Source: Sphingobacterium phlebotomi
Lineage (GTDB): Bacteria; Bacteroidota; Bacteroidia; Sphingobacteriales; Sphingobacteriaceae
NCBI RefSeq assembly: GCF_008180195.1
Contig: NZ_VTAV01000007.1
Coordinates: 62,001-126,000, forward strand
DNA: 64,000 nucleotides
Direction: 5' to 3'
The notes beneath the pieces were generated by a model. The model was not told the origin of the DNA. It worked only from the letters and a program-made list of their open reading frames with translations, and ran no database searches. A program made the translations under genes and the position numbers. Below are positions 18,920 through 27,811 of this stretch, piece after piece; position 1 is the stretch's first letter, and every line of letters begins with the position of its first letter.

Positions 18920-20116
18920 TTAATAAATACTTTCTTTAGTTGTGTTTTGAGGTGTGATAACTTGTCCGTCCTGTAGTAGATCGATGCCTTTATAGACAAT
19001 GCGATCTCCTGCCTTTATCCCTTTTTCGACTAGGTAATTTTCGCCGTTCTTCCCAACGATCGTAATGGATTGTTGGCTTACCTTATTATCGTCGTTCACC
19101 TTGTATACGAAGATTTTATCCTGAATTTCTATCGTTGCTAATTGCGGAATAAGTACTGCCTCTAGATAATGTTTCTCCAAACGAATTTTCCCGGTATTGC
19201 CATTCCGTAGAATGCCCTCAGGATTAGGGAATGTAGCGCGAAGCGTAATCGCTCCAGTGTTCTTATCAAATTGCCCATCTATCATGTCTATTTTCCCGGT
19301 ATGCTCATATATACTTTGATTAGACAGCAATAGGGTTACGGGAGGCACCTGTTGTAATTTTTGTTCTAAAGTTTCTCCCTTTGTATCACTTTTAAAGGCG
19401 ATAAAGTCGTTCTCTCCGAGGGAAAAATAAACATGCAATGTCCGTACATCAGATAGTTGTGTAAGAGGTTCGCTGTCTACCGGACTGACTAAGCTGCCCT
19501 GCTTCTTTAATAACCGACCTATGTAACCATCCGTAGTAGCTCTAATCTCTGTGTAACCTACGTTGATTATTGCTGCTTCGACAACTGATTTTGCCTGTTG
19601 TACGCTTGCCTTCGCAACTTGATGGGCGCTAACTGCGGCCTTCAATTGAAAATCAGTAAGTACTTTGTTGGCAACAAGACGTTTCTTTTTTTCAACTTCT
19701 AGTGCCGTATTTTCTAACGCCGCTTCAGCTGCCTGTAAATTTGCTTTGGCTTGATTGAGTTGTTCCTGATAAAGACGGTCATTTATCTTGAACAAAAGTT
19801 GATTTTTCTGTACTTGAGCACCCTCATCTACATAAATGCGATCGAGTGTCCCCTCTACTTGTGGTCGAACTTCGATCATAGAAGCTCCTTCGATAGACGC
19901 CGGATATTCTTGATAAATGATCTGGTCTTCACTGTCTAAAGTAACTACTGGCAGTGCAGGCGGAGCTGATATAACAGGTTGGCTAGTACCCGTAGTACAG
20001 CTGTACAAAAAAAATACGCTTAAAATATATAGGCTTTTTACGATATTAAATTGTCTAACATTGTTAAGTAATAGAGCCTTCAAGTACTGAGGATAGGTCG
20101 ATAGTTGCTTTTTCAT
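18920..20116 (-). CDS. RND efflux periplasmic adaptor (AcrA-like, MFP family)
   Basis: 398 residues. A long N-terminus leads to a lipobox LYSC with Cys40, so the real start may lie a few codons inside. It has a biotinyl-lipoyl-like domain split by a helical hairpin (residues about 90-210), then a beta-barrel and membrane-proximal domain. It bridges the pump and outer-membrane channel. First gene of the operon; an operator-like palindrome (20056-20066) lies within its first codons and another upstream at 20233-20249, both resembling a site at the tetR promoter. Confidence 0.93.
   Translation of the reverse strand: MKKQLSTYPQYLKALLLNNVRQFNIVKSLYILSVFFLYSCTTGTSQPVISAPPALPVVTLDSEDQIIYQEYPASIEGASMIEVRPQVEGTLDRIYVDEGAQVQKNQLLFKINDRLYQEQLNQAKANLQAAEAALENTALEVEKKKRLVANKVLTDFQLKAAVSAHQVAKASVQQAKSVVEAAIINVGYTEIRATTDGYIGRLLKKQGSLVSPVDSEPLTQLSDVRTLHVYFSLGENDFIAFKSDTKGETLEQKLQQVPPVTLLLSNQSIYEHTGKIDMIDGQFDKNTGAITLRATFPNPEGILRNGNTGKIRLEKHYLEAVLIPQLATIEIQDKIFVYKVNDDNKVSQQSITIVGKNGENYLVEKGIKAGDRIVYKGIDLLQDGQVITPQNTTKESIY
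20054..20068. promoter_or_regulatory. TetR-type operator-like palindrome inside the adaptor gene 5' end
   Basis: TCTAACATTGTTAAG, with core TAACA-T-TGTTA, matches the half-sites found at 20233 and 20903. Being about 50 bp inside the coding region it might act as an auxiliary site, or it may be fortuitous. Confidence 0.4.
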
Positions 20117-20232
20117 TTATAAATATTATTTTTTAAATTGTATGAGCTAGATGGGTAGTAACGATCCCAGATTTACATTTCTTATAACGGACCATTAGAT
20201 TATCTTTTTAAGATTTTATTATGTTTACTTGT

Positions 20233-20249
20233 GTTTAACAGTGTTAAAC
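20233..20249. promoter_or_regulatory. Operator-like palindrome upstream of the efflux operon
   Basis: Perfect inverted repeat GTTTAAC-AGT-GTTAAAC, 117 bp before the adaptor start and 34 bp after the tetR stop. It shares the core TTTAACA-N-TGTTA with the site at the tetR promoter, so it is the best candidate binding site for the TetR protein encoded alongside. Confidence 0.7.
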
Positions 20250-20282
20250 TGTCTAACGTTGTATGTTTTTGTGCAAAAAAAA

Positions 20283-20882
20283 TTAATCGTTCAGGGAACG
20301 AGTAATGCCATAGACAGCATCTTTGAGTACCTGTTGATTGGTTGTATCTCCATTTCCTTTATTAACCAAATTAATAGAAATCAAACCATGGATCACAGAC
20401 CAGTAGGTGAAATACTTTCGACAAATCAAGTCTTCCGACGGTTGCTGCTCGATCATAATTTCACGAATCACATCGGCGATAAGGTCGCCAAAAGATGGGC
20501 GCCCTTTTTCGCTTTTGTCCGCACCACAGCATGCTGTTCCTACGCCAAACATCAATTGGTAGAGTTCCCGTTCTTCAAAGGCAAAGTCCCAATAACTAAA
20601 CCACATAGCTTCCAGTTGTTTTTCCAACGTACTCTCGTTAGCATGGGCTTGTTTGACTCTTTTTGCCAACAAAAGATGTCCTTGCTTTGCCAATTCATTT
20701 AAAATGGCTTCTTTATTTGCAAAGTATTCATAAATCATGGGAGCGGTATACTCAATAATTTCCGCAATTTTGCGCATACTAAGAGCTTGCCATCCTTCTT
20801 CTTTAACAATCTGAAGGGATGCTTCCAGGATGGAGTTCCGGTTTTCATCTTTAAGACGTTGAATGCGCTCTTTGCTACCCAT
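20283..20882 (-). CDS. TetR/AcrR family repressor of the efflux operon
   Basis: 199 residues. The N-terminal helix-turn-helix is clear (about residues 25-65: LSMRKIAEIIEYTAPMIYEYF then NKEAIL), followed by a ligand-binding helical domain including TetR_C-like sequence and FEERELYQLMFGVG. It lies directly upstream of the RND operon on the same strand, 166 bp away. A matching palindrome overlaps its own promoter (20903-20917), so it probably represses itself and the pump genes until a drug ligand binds. The ligand is unknown. Confidence 0.92.
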   Translation of the reverse strand: MGSKERIQRLKDENRNSILEASLQIVKEEGWQALSMRKIAEIIEYTAPMIYEYFANKEAILNELAKQGHLLLAKRVKQAHANESTLEKQLEAMWFSYWDFAFEERELYQLMFGVGTACCGADKSEKGRPSFGDLIADVIREIMIEQQPSEDLICRKYFTYWSVIHGLISINLVNKGNGDTTNQQVLKDAVYGITRSLND

Positions 20883-20902
20883 TTTTTAATTGTATAAAAC
20901 CA

Positions 20903-20925
20903 TTTAACACTGTTAGGCAAAGTTG
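20903..20925 (-). promoter_or_regulatory. tetR promoter with overlapping operator
   Basis: Palindrome TTTAACA-C-TGTTAGG (20903-20917) sits next to a near-consensus -7 box CAACTTTG on the minus strand (20918-20925, one mismatch to TAnnTTTG). A bound repressor here would block the start site, about 20-40 bp before the ATG. Confidence 0.65.
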
Positions 20926-20962
20926 CATATTTTTATTTTCCACAGTGACATACGAATGTCAT

Positions 20963-21002
20963 TAAATAAAAGATAATTGAACTCCCGATTGACGCAGTTC
21001 AA
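20963..21002 (-). terminator. Terminator after the YgiB/YgiC-like operon
   Basis: Reading the minus strand, TTGAACT, a 12-base loop, AGTTCAA, then a T-rich run. It starts 14 bp after the stop of the VOC gene at 21016 and separates that operon from tetR. Confidence 0.65.
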
Positions 21003-21015
21003 CAACGATCCTGTA

Positions 21016-21384
21016 TCATATTTTAGAAAACTCTCCAAAATGCAAGAGTATACCAGAGGGATCATGTAAAAAGCACTCTCGACCCCAAGATTCTATACGG
21101 ATTGGTACTAATTTTACACCACTATATTTTTCAGGGAGATGAAGAGATACCAATTCTTCCCAAATAAGGTTTATATCTTCTACTTGAAAGAAGATCATGG
21201 TATTGTCTACCCAATCTTTGACATAGGCTTTCTGCAAATAGAAGCCCAATTCTTGCAACGTAAATAAAGATAACACAGGGCTTAGCACTGTTTCCTGAAA
21301 ACCTATTTCACTATAAAACTTTCTCGACATATCGAAATCTTTTGCGCCAATGAATGGTCGAATGGAGGTTACCTTGTGTTTCAT
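21016..21384 (-). CDS. VOC family protein, last gene of the YgiC-like operon
   Basis: 122 residues: IRPFIGAKDFDMSRKFYSEIGF at the start and ECFLHDPSGILLHFGEF at the end mark the VOC fold. The many aromatic residues and lack of an obvious full metal set (one Glu and few His) suggest a binding or unusual catalytic role. It follows the ATP-grasp gene by 10 bp, so it belongs to the same transcript. Its role in that operon is unknown. Confidence 0.75.
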   Translation of the reverse strand: MKHKVTSIRPFIGAKDFDMSRKFYSEIGFQETVLSPVLSLFTLQELGFYLQKAYVKDWVDNTMIFFQVEDINLIWEELVSLHLPEKYSGVKLVPIRIESWGRECFLHDPSGILLHFGEFSKI

Positions 21385-21394
21385 CTAGATTTAC

Positions 21395-22537
21395 TTAATG
21401 TCTAATTATATGTGGTATAAAACGGCTTTTATCTGTTGTAATCGGCATATCCGACTCTCTGAAAGATATACCGCAAGCTTCCTGTCCAATAATCCAGCTA
21501 CCGATAATCGAAAAACCAGTTTCTTCACGATGTAAGTTTGCTAGCTCTTGGTAGATGTAACCTTCTTCTCCATATTCACCTTCGGTATGATAAATCAATT
21601 GCCTATCGTAGTACATTTCTATATTTGCACCTTCTCGCGATAGGATAGGCTTTTTAACAAAATGTTTCAGGTGAGTCGGTTTCTTAAAATAGGCGGCTAA
21701 GAGGTAGGGATGATTAGGGAACAATTCCCACAGAATAGGAAGTATCGCTTTGTTGGATAGCAACATTTTCCACGACGGTTCTATCCATTGCCCTTGATTT
21801 GGATCATTGATGATATGCACTGCAAACTCTTCACTTGCCATCCATTCCCAAGGATATAATTTGAAAATAGATAGAATAGGCTCGCCTTCCAGATCTACAA
21901 AGCCATTGCCGGTCCAACCGATATCGTCGATGTAGATCAGCTTGGTTTCGATACCCGCCTGTACTGCTGTGTCCCGTAGGTATTCAACATTCGTCAGATC
22001 CTCTAAGGTTTCTTTAGAACAGGAAAAATGTAAAATACTTCCCTTTAGATAAGGTTTTAATCTGACCCAGCTTTGGATCAGCTGTTCATGGATACTATTG
22101 AATTGGTCGGTAAGCTCAGGAAAGTAATGATTTTTCCAATACCACTGTACGATACCGGTCTCAAAAAGTGAAGTCGGGGTATCCGCATTGAATTCCAGCA
22201 ATTTTAATTCGCCTCCTGTTGAGTCGTATGCAAAATCAAAACGTCCATATATCGCTGGGTCATCATTCTCCCACGTTCGCTCAATATGAGGAATTAAAAA
22301 AGGCGGTATATGAAAATGCTGATACTGTTTGTTCTTGATGATGTACTCAACAGCGTCCAGACACATCTGCCACAATTCTTTGGTCGCGTTATAGATCAAA
22401 TCGGCATCCCGACTGCGGATTTCATAATAATAATCGTCGATCCAGTATGGGATACCGTCGAGTGTATGGTAGCCATATCCAATAGATTCCAAACGAGATT
22501 GCCATTGCGGATCGATACGTAATTTTTTGATTTGCAT
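21395..22537 (-). CDS. Glutathionylspermidine synthase-like ATP-grasp protein (YgiC/YjfC type)
   Basis: 380 residues, the usual length of YgiC/YjfC. The family keeps the ATP-grasp synthetase half of glutathionylspermidine synthase but lacks the amidase half. Visible are GRFDFAYD followed by LLEFNADTPTSLFETG (nucleotide and metal region, about residues 97-128), and a late KPILSREGANIE with the phosphate-loop-like part. For this type, published work reports no confirmed glutathionylspermidine synthesis, so the real peptide or amine substrate is open. Start codon shares one base with the stop of the upstream lipoprotein gene, indicating translational coupling. Confidence 0.88.
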   Translation of the reverse strand: MQIKKLRIDPQWQSRLESIGYGYHTLDGIPYWIDDYYYEIRSRDADLIYNATKELWQMCLDAVEYIIKNKQYQHFHIPPFLIPHIERTWENDDPAIYGRFDFAYDSTGGELKLLEFNADTPTSLFETGIVQWYWKNHYFPELTDQFNSIHEQLIQSWVRLKPYLKGSILHFSCSKETLEDLTNVEYLRDTAVQAGIETKLIYIDDIGWTGNGFVDLEGEPILSIFKLYPWEWMASEEFAVHIINDPNQGQWIEPSWKMLLSNKAILPILWELFPNHPYLLAAYFKKPTHLKHFVKKPILSREGANIEMYYDRQLIYHTEGEYGEEGYIYQELANLHREETGFSIIGSWIIGQEACGISFRESDMPITTDKSRFIPHIIRH

Positions 22538-22908
22538 CAGGAACCGTAAGAAGATCGGGTAGTAGAAGCTGCATTACGTCCAAAACCTCCACGCTGGGCT
22601 TGATACGCCGCAGCCTTTGCAGCATTGGTGCCAGCTACCGACTGTGGATGTAAACTGTTATTAGCGTAACCGAAGCCACCTCCTAGGTGTCTAAAAGCCA
22701 TAAACCAAAGTAAAGCGGAGCCCATACCGCCTCCAGAATGGCCTTGTGTATAGTTGTCTGTTACTTCTGTATAGGCTGCTGTACTGTCCGCGCGCATGAA
22801 CACACGTTGCCTGTTCTCTGTGTCTGATTTTTCGTTAGGCTGTGCGCAGGACGCTAATACTGAAGTGATCAAAACCAATTTGATACTTTTTGTTGCTGTT
22901 TTTCTCAT
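22537..22908 (-). CDS. YgiB-like small lipoprotein
   Basis: 123 residues from the ATG of MRKTATKSIKLVLITSVLASC; lipobox LASC, Cys about residue 20. The mature part is rich in Gly, Ser, Ala, Tyr (HSGGGMGSALLWFMAF, GGFGYANN, RGGFGRN), like the DUF1190/YgiB proteins that accompany ygiC in enterobacteria. It overlaps the upstream lipoprotein stop by one base (TAATG) and the downstream ygiC-like start by one base. It probably sits in the cell envelope. A longer start at 22971 would place the signal peptide inside and is rejected. Confidence 0.75.
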   Translation of the reverse strand: MRKTATKSIKLVLITSVLASCAQPNEKSDTENRQRVFMRADSTAAYTEVTDNYTQGHSGGGMGSALLWFMAFRHLGGGFGYANNSLHPQSVAGTNAAKAAAYQAQRGGFGRNAASTTRSSYGS

Positions 22909-23201
22909 TATTGTACAGTTACATATATAGGTACTTTGCTCAATGTAGCAGATGAATCCGTGGTATTCCAAGTGCCAGGTGCCACAGCTGTTAAGATGGT
23001 ATCACTTCGGGAAGTGATCTGTTCGCCATTGAACCAAATATGCTGCGTGGTGATATGGAGTACCGAGTCTCCCTTAGTAACCGTTTTTAAAGTGACTTCT
23101 CGTGCTGATTTTTTATCCAATTGCTCCAATGCTTGTTCACTCTGCCTATTTTGGCAAGACGTTATACTGATGAAGCAAAGTACCGATAGTAAGTATTTCA
23201 T
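22908..23201 (-). CDS. Small lipoprotein, first gene of the YgiB/YgiC-like operon
   Basis: 97 residues from the ATG of MKYLLSVLCFISITSC; lipobox SITSC with Cys16. The remainder is mostly beta (threonine- and serine-rich) with no known domain. The alternative start at 23219 overlaps the -7 promoter box at 23217-23224, so 23201 is preferred. It is coupled to the next gene by a one-base TAATG overlap. I do not recognise the family. Confidence 0.7.
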   Translation of the reverse strand: MKYLLSVLCFISITSCQNRQSEQALEQLDKKSAREVTLKTVTKGDSVLHITTQHIWFNGEQITSRSDTILTAVAPGTWNTTDSSATLSKVPIYVTVQ

Positions 23202-23216
23202 ATGCTGATTTATCCG

Positions 23217-23224
23217 CAAATTTA
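23217..23224 (-). promoter_or_regulatory. Bacteroidota -7 box (TAAATTTG) for the YgiB/YgiC-like operon
   Basis: Minus strand reads TAAATTTG, a full TAnnTTTG match, 16-23 bp before the ATG at 23201. The implied leader is very short, under 15 nt. Confidence 0.5.
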
Positions 23225-23353
23225 ACTAAAATAGATGTAAAGAACGGTACGCAGATAAATCAATGTTATTAATCTTTTCGGTTTCCCAAAATGAAGAATG
23301 TTTGTTCGTGTTGTGCATAGTACAATAATCATTTTCTTTCAGAACAACGCCAT

Positions 23354-24673
23354 CTAGCCAACAAGCCAATTCAGAAATAAAACGCCAAATAAACCAATAA
23401 CAGAAACCAATGTTTCCATAATGGACCACGATAGGAAAGTATCCCGCATACTCAACCCAAAGTATTCTTTGAACATCCAGAAACCGGTATCATTTACATG
23501 CGAAAACATAAGGCTTCCTGCTCCGGTTGCCAGCACCGCGAGTTCGGGGCTGCTGTTTGACGACTCTAGGATCGGTAGCATAATTCCGGCGGTCGTAAGC
23601 CCAGCCACAGTGGCTGATCCAACAGCTAAACGTATAATAGCGGCAATTGCCCAGGCCAAAACTAATGGTGACAGTGTAAGGTCAGCAGTAATTTCGGTGA
23701 TATATAGGGCCAGGCCACTGTCTACAAGCACCTGCTTAAACACACCGGATGCCCCAATGATAAATAGTATCGTAGTTACACCCCGTAAGGCATCTTCAAT
23801 GCTCTCAGCCTGCTGCCTCAGACTCTTGCCTCGTCTTATACCCATCGTATACATGGCCAATAGAGCCGCTAAAAGTAAAGCAAATACTGGATCACCCAGG
23901 AACTGTACCACGCCTAAAATACGAGAATTTTCGGGGAGAAACAGCGATCCAAATGATCCCAACGCGATGAGAAAAACAGGAAATAGTCCAGTGAAAATAC
24001 TTACAGAAAATCCCGGTGAAGCTGTCTGGACTTTGGATTGAGGTGCAAATAATTCTTCAGGTGGATTGGTAGGTATAGATTTTAAGAAGCGTCCAAAAAG
24101 GGGACCACTTATAATGATAGCCGGTACCGCGACAATCATTCCATAGATCATCGTTAACCCAATATCTGCCTGAAATATGATTGCAATAGCTGTGGCTCCA
24201 GGATGCGGTGGCAGGTAGCCATGCGTGACAGAAAGCGCTGCAAGCAGAGGTATAGCAACGTAAAGCAAGGGAAGTTTGTTCGATCGACATACCATGAAAA
24301 CAAACGGGACCAACACGATAAATCCTACGTTATAAAAAAGGGGGATTCCAACGAGGAATCCTGTTAATACCATTGCCCACGGGAGATTTCGGACGCCGAA
24401 CACCCTCGTCAGAACATCAGTTATTTTCTGTGCTGCTCCGCCATCAGCGAGCAGCCTTCCTAAAATTGCCCCAAAGGCAAGTATCAGAGCCAGTTGGCCC
24501 ATTGTGCTACTCACGCCGTCTTCGACAGATTTCATAATGGATGTCCCGTCCATTCCCATAGCGAAACCAACCGCCATCGACGTAATCAGCAAAGAAATTA
24601 TGGAATTGAGCTTTACTACCGTTACTAATAGTAATAGTAAAATTATTCCACCAAAAACAATTACTAAAGGCAT
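23354..24673 (-). CDS. gntP: Gluconate:H+ symporter (GntP family)
   Basis: 439 residues with 12-13 membrane helices, the standard GntP size. Family signatures include GFLVGIPLFYNVGF and THGYLPPHPGATAIA. It imports gluconate or a related aldonate with protons. It follows gluconokinase by 18 bp on the same strand, giving a two-gene gluconate uptake and activation operon. GntP relatives can also carry fructuronate or other acids, so gluconate is inferred from the kinase partner. Confidence 0.93.
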   Translation of the reverse strand: MPLVIVFGGIILLLLLVTVVKLNSIISLLITSMAVGFAMGMDGTSIMKSVEDGVSSTMGQLALILAFGAILGRLLADGGAAQKITDVLTRVFGVRNLPWAMVLTGFLVGIPLFYNVGFIVLVPFVFMVCRSNKLPLLYVAIPLLAALSVTHGYLPPHPGATAIAIIFQADIGLTMIYGMIVAVPAIIISGPLFGRFLKSIPTNPPEELFAPQSKVQTASPGFSVSIFTGLFPVFLIALGSFGSLFLPENSRILGVVQFLGDPVFALLLAALLAMYTMGIRRGKSLRQQAESIEDALRGVTTILFIIGASGVFKQVLVDSGLALYITEITADLTLSPLVLAWAIAAIIRLAVGSATVAGLTTAGIMLPILESSNSSPELAVLATGAGSLMFSHVNDTGFWMFKEYFGLSMRDTFLSWSIMETLVSVIGLFGVLFLNWLVG

Positions 24674-24691
24674 AATACAATTATTAGCTGT

Positions 24692-26185
24692 TTAAAATTC
24701 TTCCTTCAACTTCAGGTAGAGACGTTCAAATTTCCGAAAGTTCTCCATGTAAACCCAATGGTTATTCTCGTTCGGAAGATATTGTGTATTGTGTGTATCA
24801 ACTGTATGAGTCGATTGGTATGTCCCAGTTATGCCAAGTGCTTCCATTCCTATGATAGCCGCTCCCCATGCCGAACTCTCTACATTCTCTTTTACAAACA
24901 CGGGTTTGTTGAATACGTCGGCTAGCATTTGAACCCAGAGCACGGAACGTGCCAGGCCGCCACTTGCATAAATTGTTTCTATAGGTTGTGTCGTTTCTTC
25001 CAGTGCAATCCCTACGCTATACAATGCAAATAGCATCCCTTCAATCATCGCGCGCGCAAAGTGTGCCCTACGATGCTGAAGCTGTATTCCAAAATAAACA
25101 CCTTTTGCGTTTGCGTCCCAATAAGGAGCGCGTTCCCCTGTAAGATAAGGTAGAAAGATTAATCCGTCCGAACCGGGAGCCACAGATATGACTTCATCAT
25201 CAAATAAAGCAGCGGAATTCATACATAGAGATGGTTCGGAAAGTTCCGACATAAACTGATCTTTAAACCAGTTTCGGACGACTCCGGCATTGTTGATGGC
25301 ACCTCCCACCACAAATTCACCGGGACGAAGGACATAACTGAAAACACGTTCTTTAGTGTCCGTATTGGATCGATCCGTTACTACCCGTATAGCGCCACTG
25401 GTTCCTACTGTCAGGGAGGCTATGCCGGGCTTGGTTGCGCCTACACCCAAATTAGCGAGACATCCGTCGCTGGCACCAATCACGAAGTGTGTGCCTACGG
25501 GAATTTTCCACTGTTGCGCTATCGCCTCATCCTCCACTTTTATTACATGATCAATAGAAACTAAAGAAGATAGATGTTTATCTGTTATTCCGGCCTTCGA
25601 TAGCGCTAGTCCACTCCAGTGCAGCTTATGGATATCCAATAACCCCGTAGCGGATGCGATAGAATAGTCTACGACATATGTACGGAACAGTCGGAAAAAT
25701 AGGTATTCTTTTATGCCTATGAACTTATGTGTCTTTTTAAAGATAGTGGGCATATGCTTATTCATCCAAATTAGTTTGCACAGTGGAGACATTGGATGTA
25801 TGGGCGTACCTGTTTGTCGGAATAGGTTCTGGCCTGCGGGTGTTCCTTTTAACTTATCCGCAACATCTTGACTACGCGTATCCGCCCAAATAATACAATT
25901 GGTAAGATGATTGCCTTTCTCACCCATGGCAATAAGCCCATGCATGGCACTACTCACGGCTATACCTTCTAAACGATGCTCCTGTTTACAATTTTTCAAA
26001 GCATCCATCACTTCCGAAACGGAGCGTACGCAAGCCTCGTAAATATGTAAGGGATCTTGTTCATAATAACCAGTTTGCGGGGATAACATAGGATATGTTA
26101 CGCTACATTGCGTTATGATTGTACCCGCATGGTCAAATGCTATTGCTTTTGTTGATGATGTACCAATATCTAAACCAATTATCAT
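24692..26185 (-). CDS. gntK: Gluconokinase (FGGY kinase family)
   Basis: 497 residues, typical FGGY. It starts with the ATP-fold segment GLDIGTSSTKAIAFD (4-18) and has FGGY signatures around MHGLIAMG and LPYLTGERAPYWD (near 330-345), and a late IYASGGLARS. It phosphorylates gluconate to 6-phosphogluconate, feeding the pentose phosphate or Entner-Doudoroff pathway. FGGY also contains xylulokinase and glycerol kinase, but the GntP partner and the sequence style favour gluconate (GntK/GntV of Gram-positive type). First gene of the operon. Confidence 0.9.
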   Translation of the reverse strand: MIIGLDIGTSSTKAIAFDHAGTIITQCSVTYPMLSPQTGYYEQDPLHIYEACVRSVSEVMDALKNCKQEHRLEGIAVSSAMHGLIAMGEKGNHLTNCIIWADTRSQDVADKLKGTPAGQNLFRQTGTPIHPMSPLCKLIWMNKHMPTIFKKTHKFIGIKEYLFFRLFRTYVVDYSIASATGLLDIHKLHWSGLALSKAGITDKHLSSLVSIDHVIKVEDEAIAQQWKIPVGTHFVIGASDGCLANLGVGATKPGIASLTVGTSGAIRVVTDRSNTDTKERVFSYVLRPGEFVVGGAINNAGVVRNWFKDQFMSELSEPSLCMNSAALFDDEVISVAPGSDGLIFLPYLTGERAPYWDANAKGVYFGIQLQHRRAHFARAMIEGMLFALYSVGIALEETTQPIETIYASGGLARSVLWVQMLADVFNKPVFVKENVESSAWGAAIIGMEALGITGTYQSTHTVDTHNTQYLPNENNHWVYMENFRKFERLYLKLKEEF

Positions 26186-26220
26186 ATTTTATTTATACTT
26201 AAAAAAGACCTTTATAATGT

Positions 26221-26364
26221 ACGAACGTGTATGCCATTTATAACCTGCACTTCAAATATAACGAAGAATTCGCCATCCCTATTAAATATTTGGTCTACGA
26301 ACCAAATATTCGCCTTAAAGAGGATACTGTGGATAATATTGAAGAATACGATTTGGATGGATAG
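26221..26364 (+). pseudogene. Gene fragment, family not recognised
   Basis: A 47-codon open run ending in TAG reads with coding-like composition (AIYNLHFKYNEEF, EEYDLDG). It has no start codon and a stop directly upstream, so it looks like a broken 3' end. It contains a 10-bp inverted repeat, AATATTTGGT (26285-26294) and ACCAAATATT (26301-26310), which may be incidental. I cannot name the family. Confidence 0.35.
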
Positions 26365-26480
26365 GATTGGATCTCTGACATCAAGAAGATGTTAATCGTG
26401 TGCCGACAAGCTGAAATCCCGTTGTAATTCGTAAATTCGCATTTCTATTAGATAATAATCGACCTATTTTTTTAGAATAA

Positions 26481-26945
26481 ATGCAACACCTAAAGATAAG
26501 AGAAGCGAAAAAAGAAGATTGCCCACGCATATTGGAATTGATTAAAGAGCTTGCGTTGTACGAAAAGGCACCAGAAAAAGTGACCATCACGTTAGCAGAG
26601 ATGGTAGCGTGTGGATTTGGAGCGAAACCGATTTGGGGTGGGCTGGTAGCAGAGACAAATGGAATAATCGTCGGTATCGCTTTGTATTATGACCGCTATT
26701 CAACCTGGAAGGGCCGCCGTCTATATCTAGAAGATCTAATAGTAACCGAAGCTATGCGCGGAGCAGGAATTGGGAAAAAGCTATTGGATGAATTAATTGC
26801 GTATGGCAAAGCCAAAAAATACAACGGGATCGTATGGCAAGTATTGGATTGGAATGAATCTGCAATCGACTTCTACAAAAAATATAATGCGGACTTTGAC
26901 CCAGAATGGATCAATGTATCTATTGATTTTGAGATTGAAAGATAG
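26481..26945 (+). CDS. GNAT acetyltransferase, spermidine/spermine (diamine) type
   Basis: 154 residues. It resembles SSAT-type diamine acetyltransferases: LYYDRYSTWKGRRLYLEDLIV, then the acetyl-CoA loop RGAGIGKKLL, then NESAIDFYKKYNAD. These transfer acetyl groups to polyamines or, in bacteria, to thialysine or other amines. It is cytosolic and unrelated in operon terms to its neighbours; the downstream AraC gene starts 120 bp later. Start supported by the family's usual N-terminus (IREAKKEDCPRI). Confidence 0.85.
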   Translation: MQHLKIREAKKEDCPRILELIKELALYEKAPEKVTITLAEMVACGFGAKPIWGGLVAETNGIIVGIALYYDRYSTWKGRRLYLEDLIVTEAMRGAGIGKKLLDELIAYGKAKKYNGIVWQVLDWNESAIDFYKKYNADFDPEWINVSIDFEIER

Positions 26946-27065
26946 GAAAGGGTAGCGCGTGCTGACCACCCAGATGTCCAATTGGTATTTGGACGGATAA
27001 GAGATACCAAATATGATAGTTGATTTTTTTTTGATGTTCTTCACCAAACCAACTTAAAATAAGAA

Positions 27066-27800
27066 ATGGAGTACAACGAAACGAGACCTTCCAAAGAATT
27101 AGCCGCTTTTATTCACTTCTATTGGGAACTGAAAGGAAGTGAATTCGACAGAAAATGGGAACGGGTTTTTCCCGATGGCTGTGCCGGCATACTAATAAAT
27201 TTGGGAAATACTTGTATGACAGACAATGGCTCTGTTTTAATGGAGTATGGGAAAACGTATGTAGTTGGTGCAATGACTTCGTTTAAAGATAGCTTTATTG
27301 ATACTGATACACATTTAATAGGAGTGTGTTTAAAGCCTGCAACTTTTGCAAATTTCTACAACTATGCCTCACAAAATGAGTTAACCAACGAGACTGTAGA
27401 ATTTGAAAAATCCAATTCATTCAATATTGATAAAACAGTTACCAATCCCACCGATTATTTTAACCAATTTTACTCCGAGAGAATGAGGAGTAAACACATT
27501 TATCTACGGTCAGTTATTAATGATATACATGCTTCAAATGGTCAAATAAGCATTTACGAGCTATCAAAACGAAACTTCACAACGGTTAGGCAATTGGAGC
27601 GAAATTTCAAGAAACTCATTGGGCTATCACCCAAAGAATATTCAAATATTATTCGTTTTCAGAATGCTTTACGTCTAATTAAAAATTCAAATCATAACCG
27701 GGGCTTGTTAGATATTGCATTCGAATGTGGCTATTATGACCACTCACATCTTAGCAATGAAATCAGACGAAATACCGGATTTGCACCCTCACTGCTCTAA
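27066..27800 (+). CDS. AraC family regulator (DUF6597-type sensor domain)
   Basis: 244 residues. The N-terminal half (about 1-130) is the sensor seen in many Bacteroidota AraC proteins, with FPDGCAGILINLG and GVCLKPATF. The C-terminal half has two helix-turn-helix motifs (QISIYELSKRNFTTVRQLERNFKKLIGLSPKEY and LLDIAFECGYYDHSHLSNEIRRNTG). It lies 71 bp upstream of a DHFR-family gene on the same strand and may control it. The promoter between the two genes has a palindrome (27812-27826). The ligand is unknown. Confidence 0.85.
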   Translation: MEYNETRPSKELAAFIHFYWELKGSEFDRKWERVFPDGCAGILINLGNTCMTDNGSVLMEYGKTYVVGAMTSFKDSFIDTDTHLIGVCLKPATFANFYNYASQNELTNETVEFEKSNSFNIDKTVTNPTDYFNQFYSERMRSKHIYLRSVINDIHASNGQISIYELSKRNFTTVRQLERNFKKLIGLSPKEYSNIIRFQNALRLIKNSNHNRGLLDIAFECGYYDHSHLSNEIRRNTGFAPSLL

Positions 27801-27811
27801 TTTGTCGCATT

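Noticed and set aside
26285..26310. Inverted repeat AATATTTGGT/ACCAAATATT as an operator of gntK
   Set aside because: It lies within a coding-like fragment about 100 bp upstream of gntK with no nearby promoter box; chance cannot be excluded.
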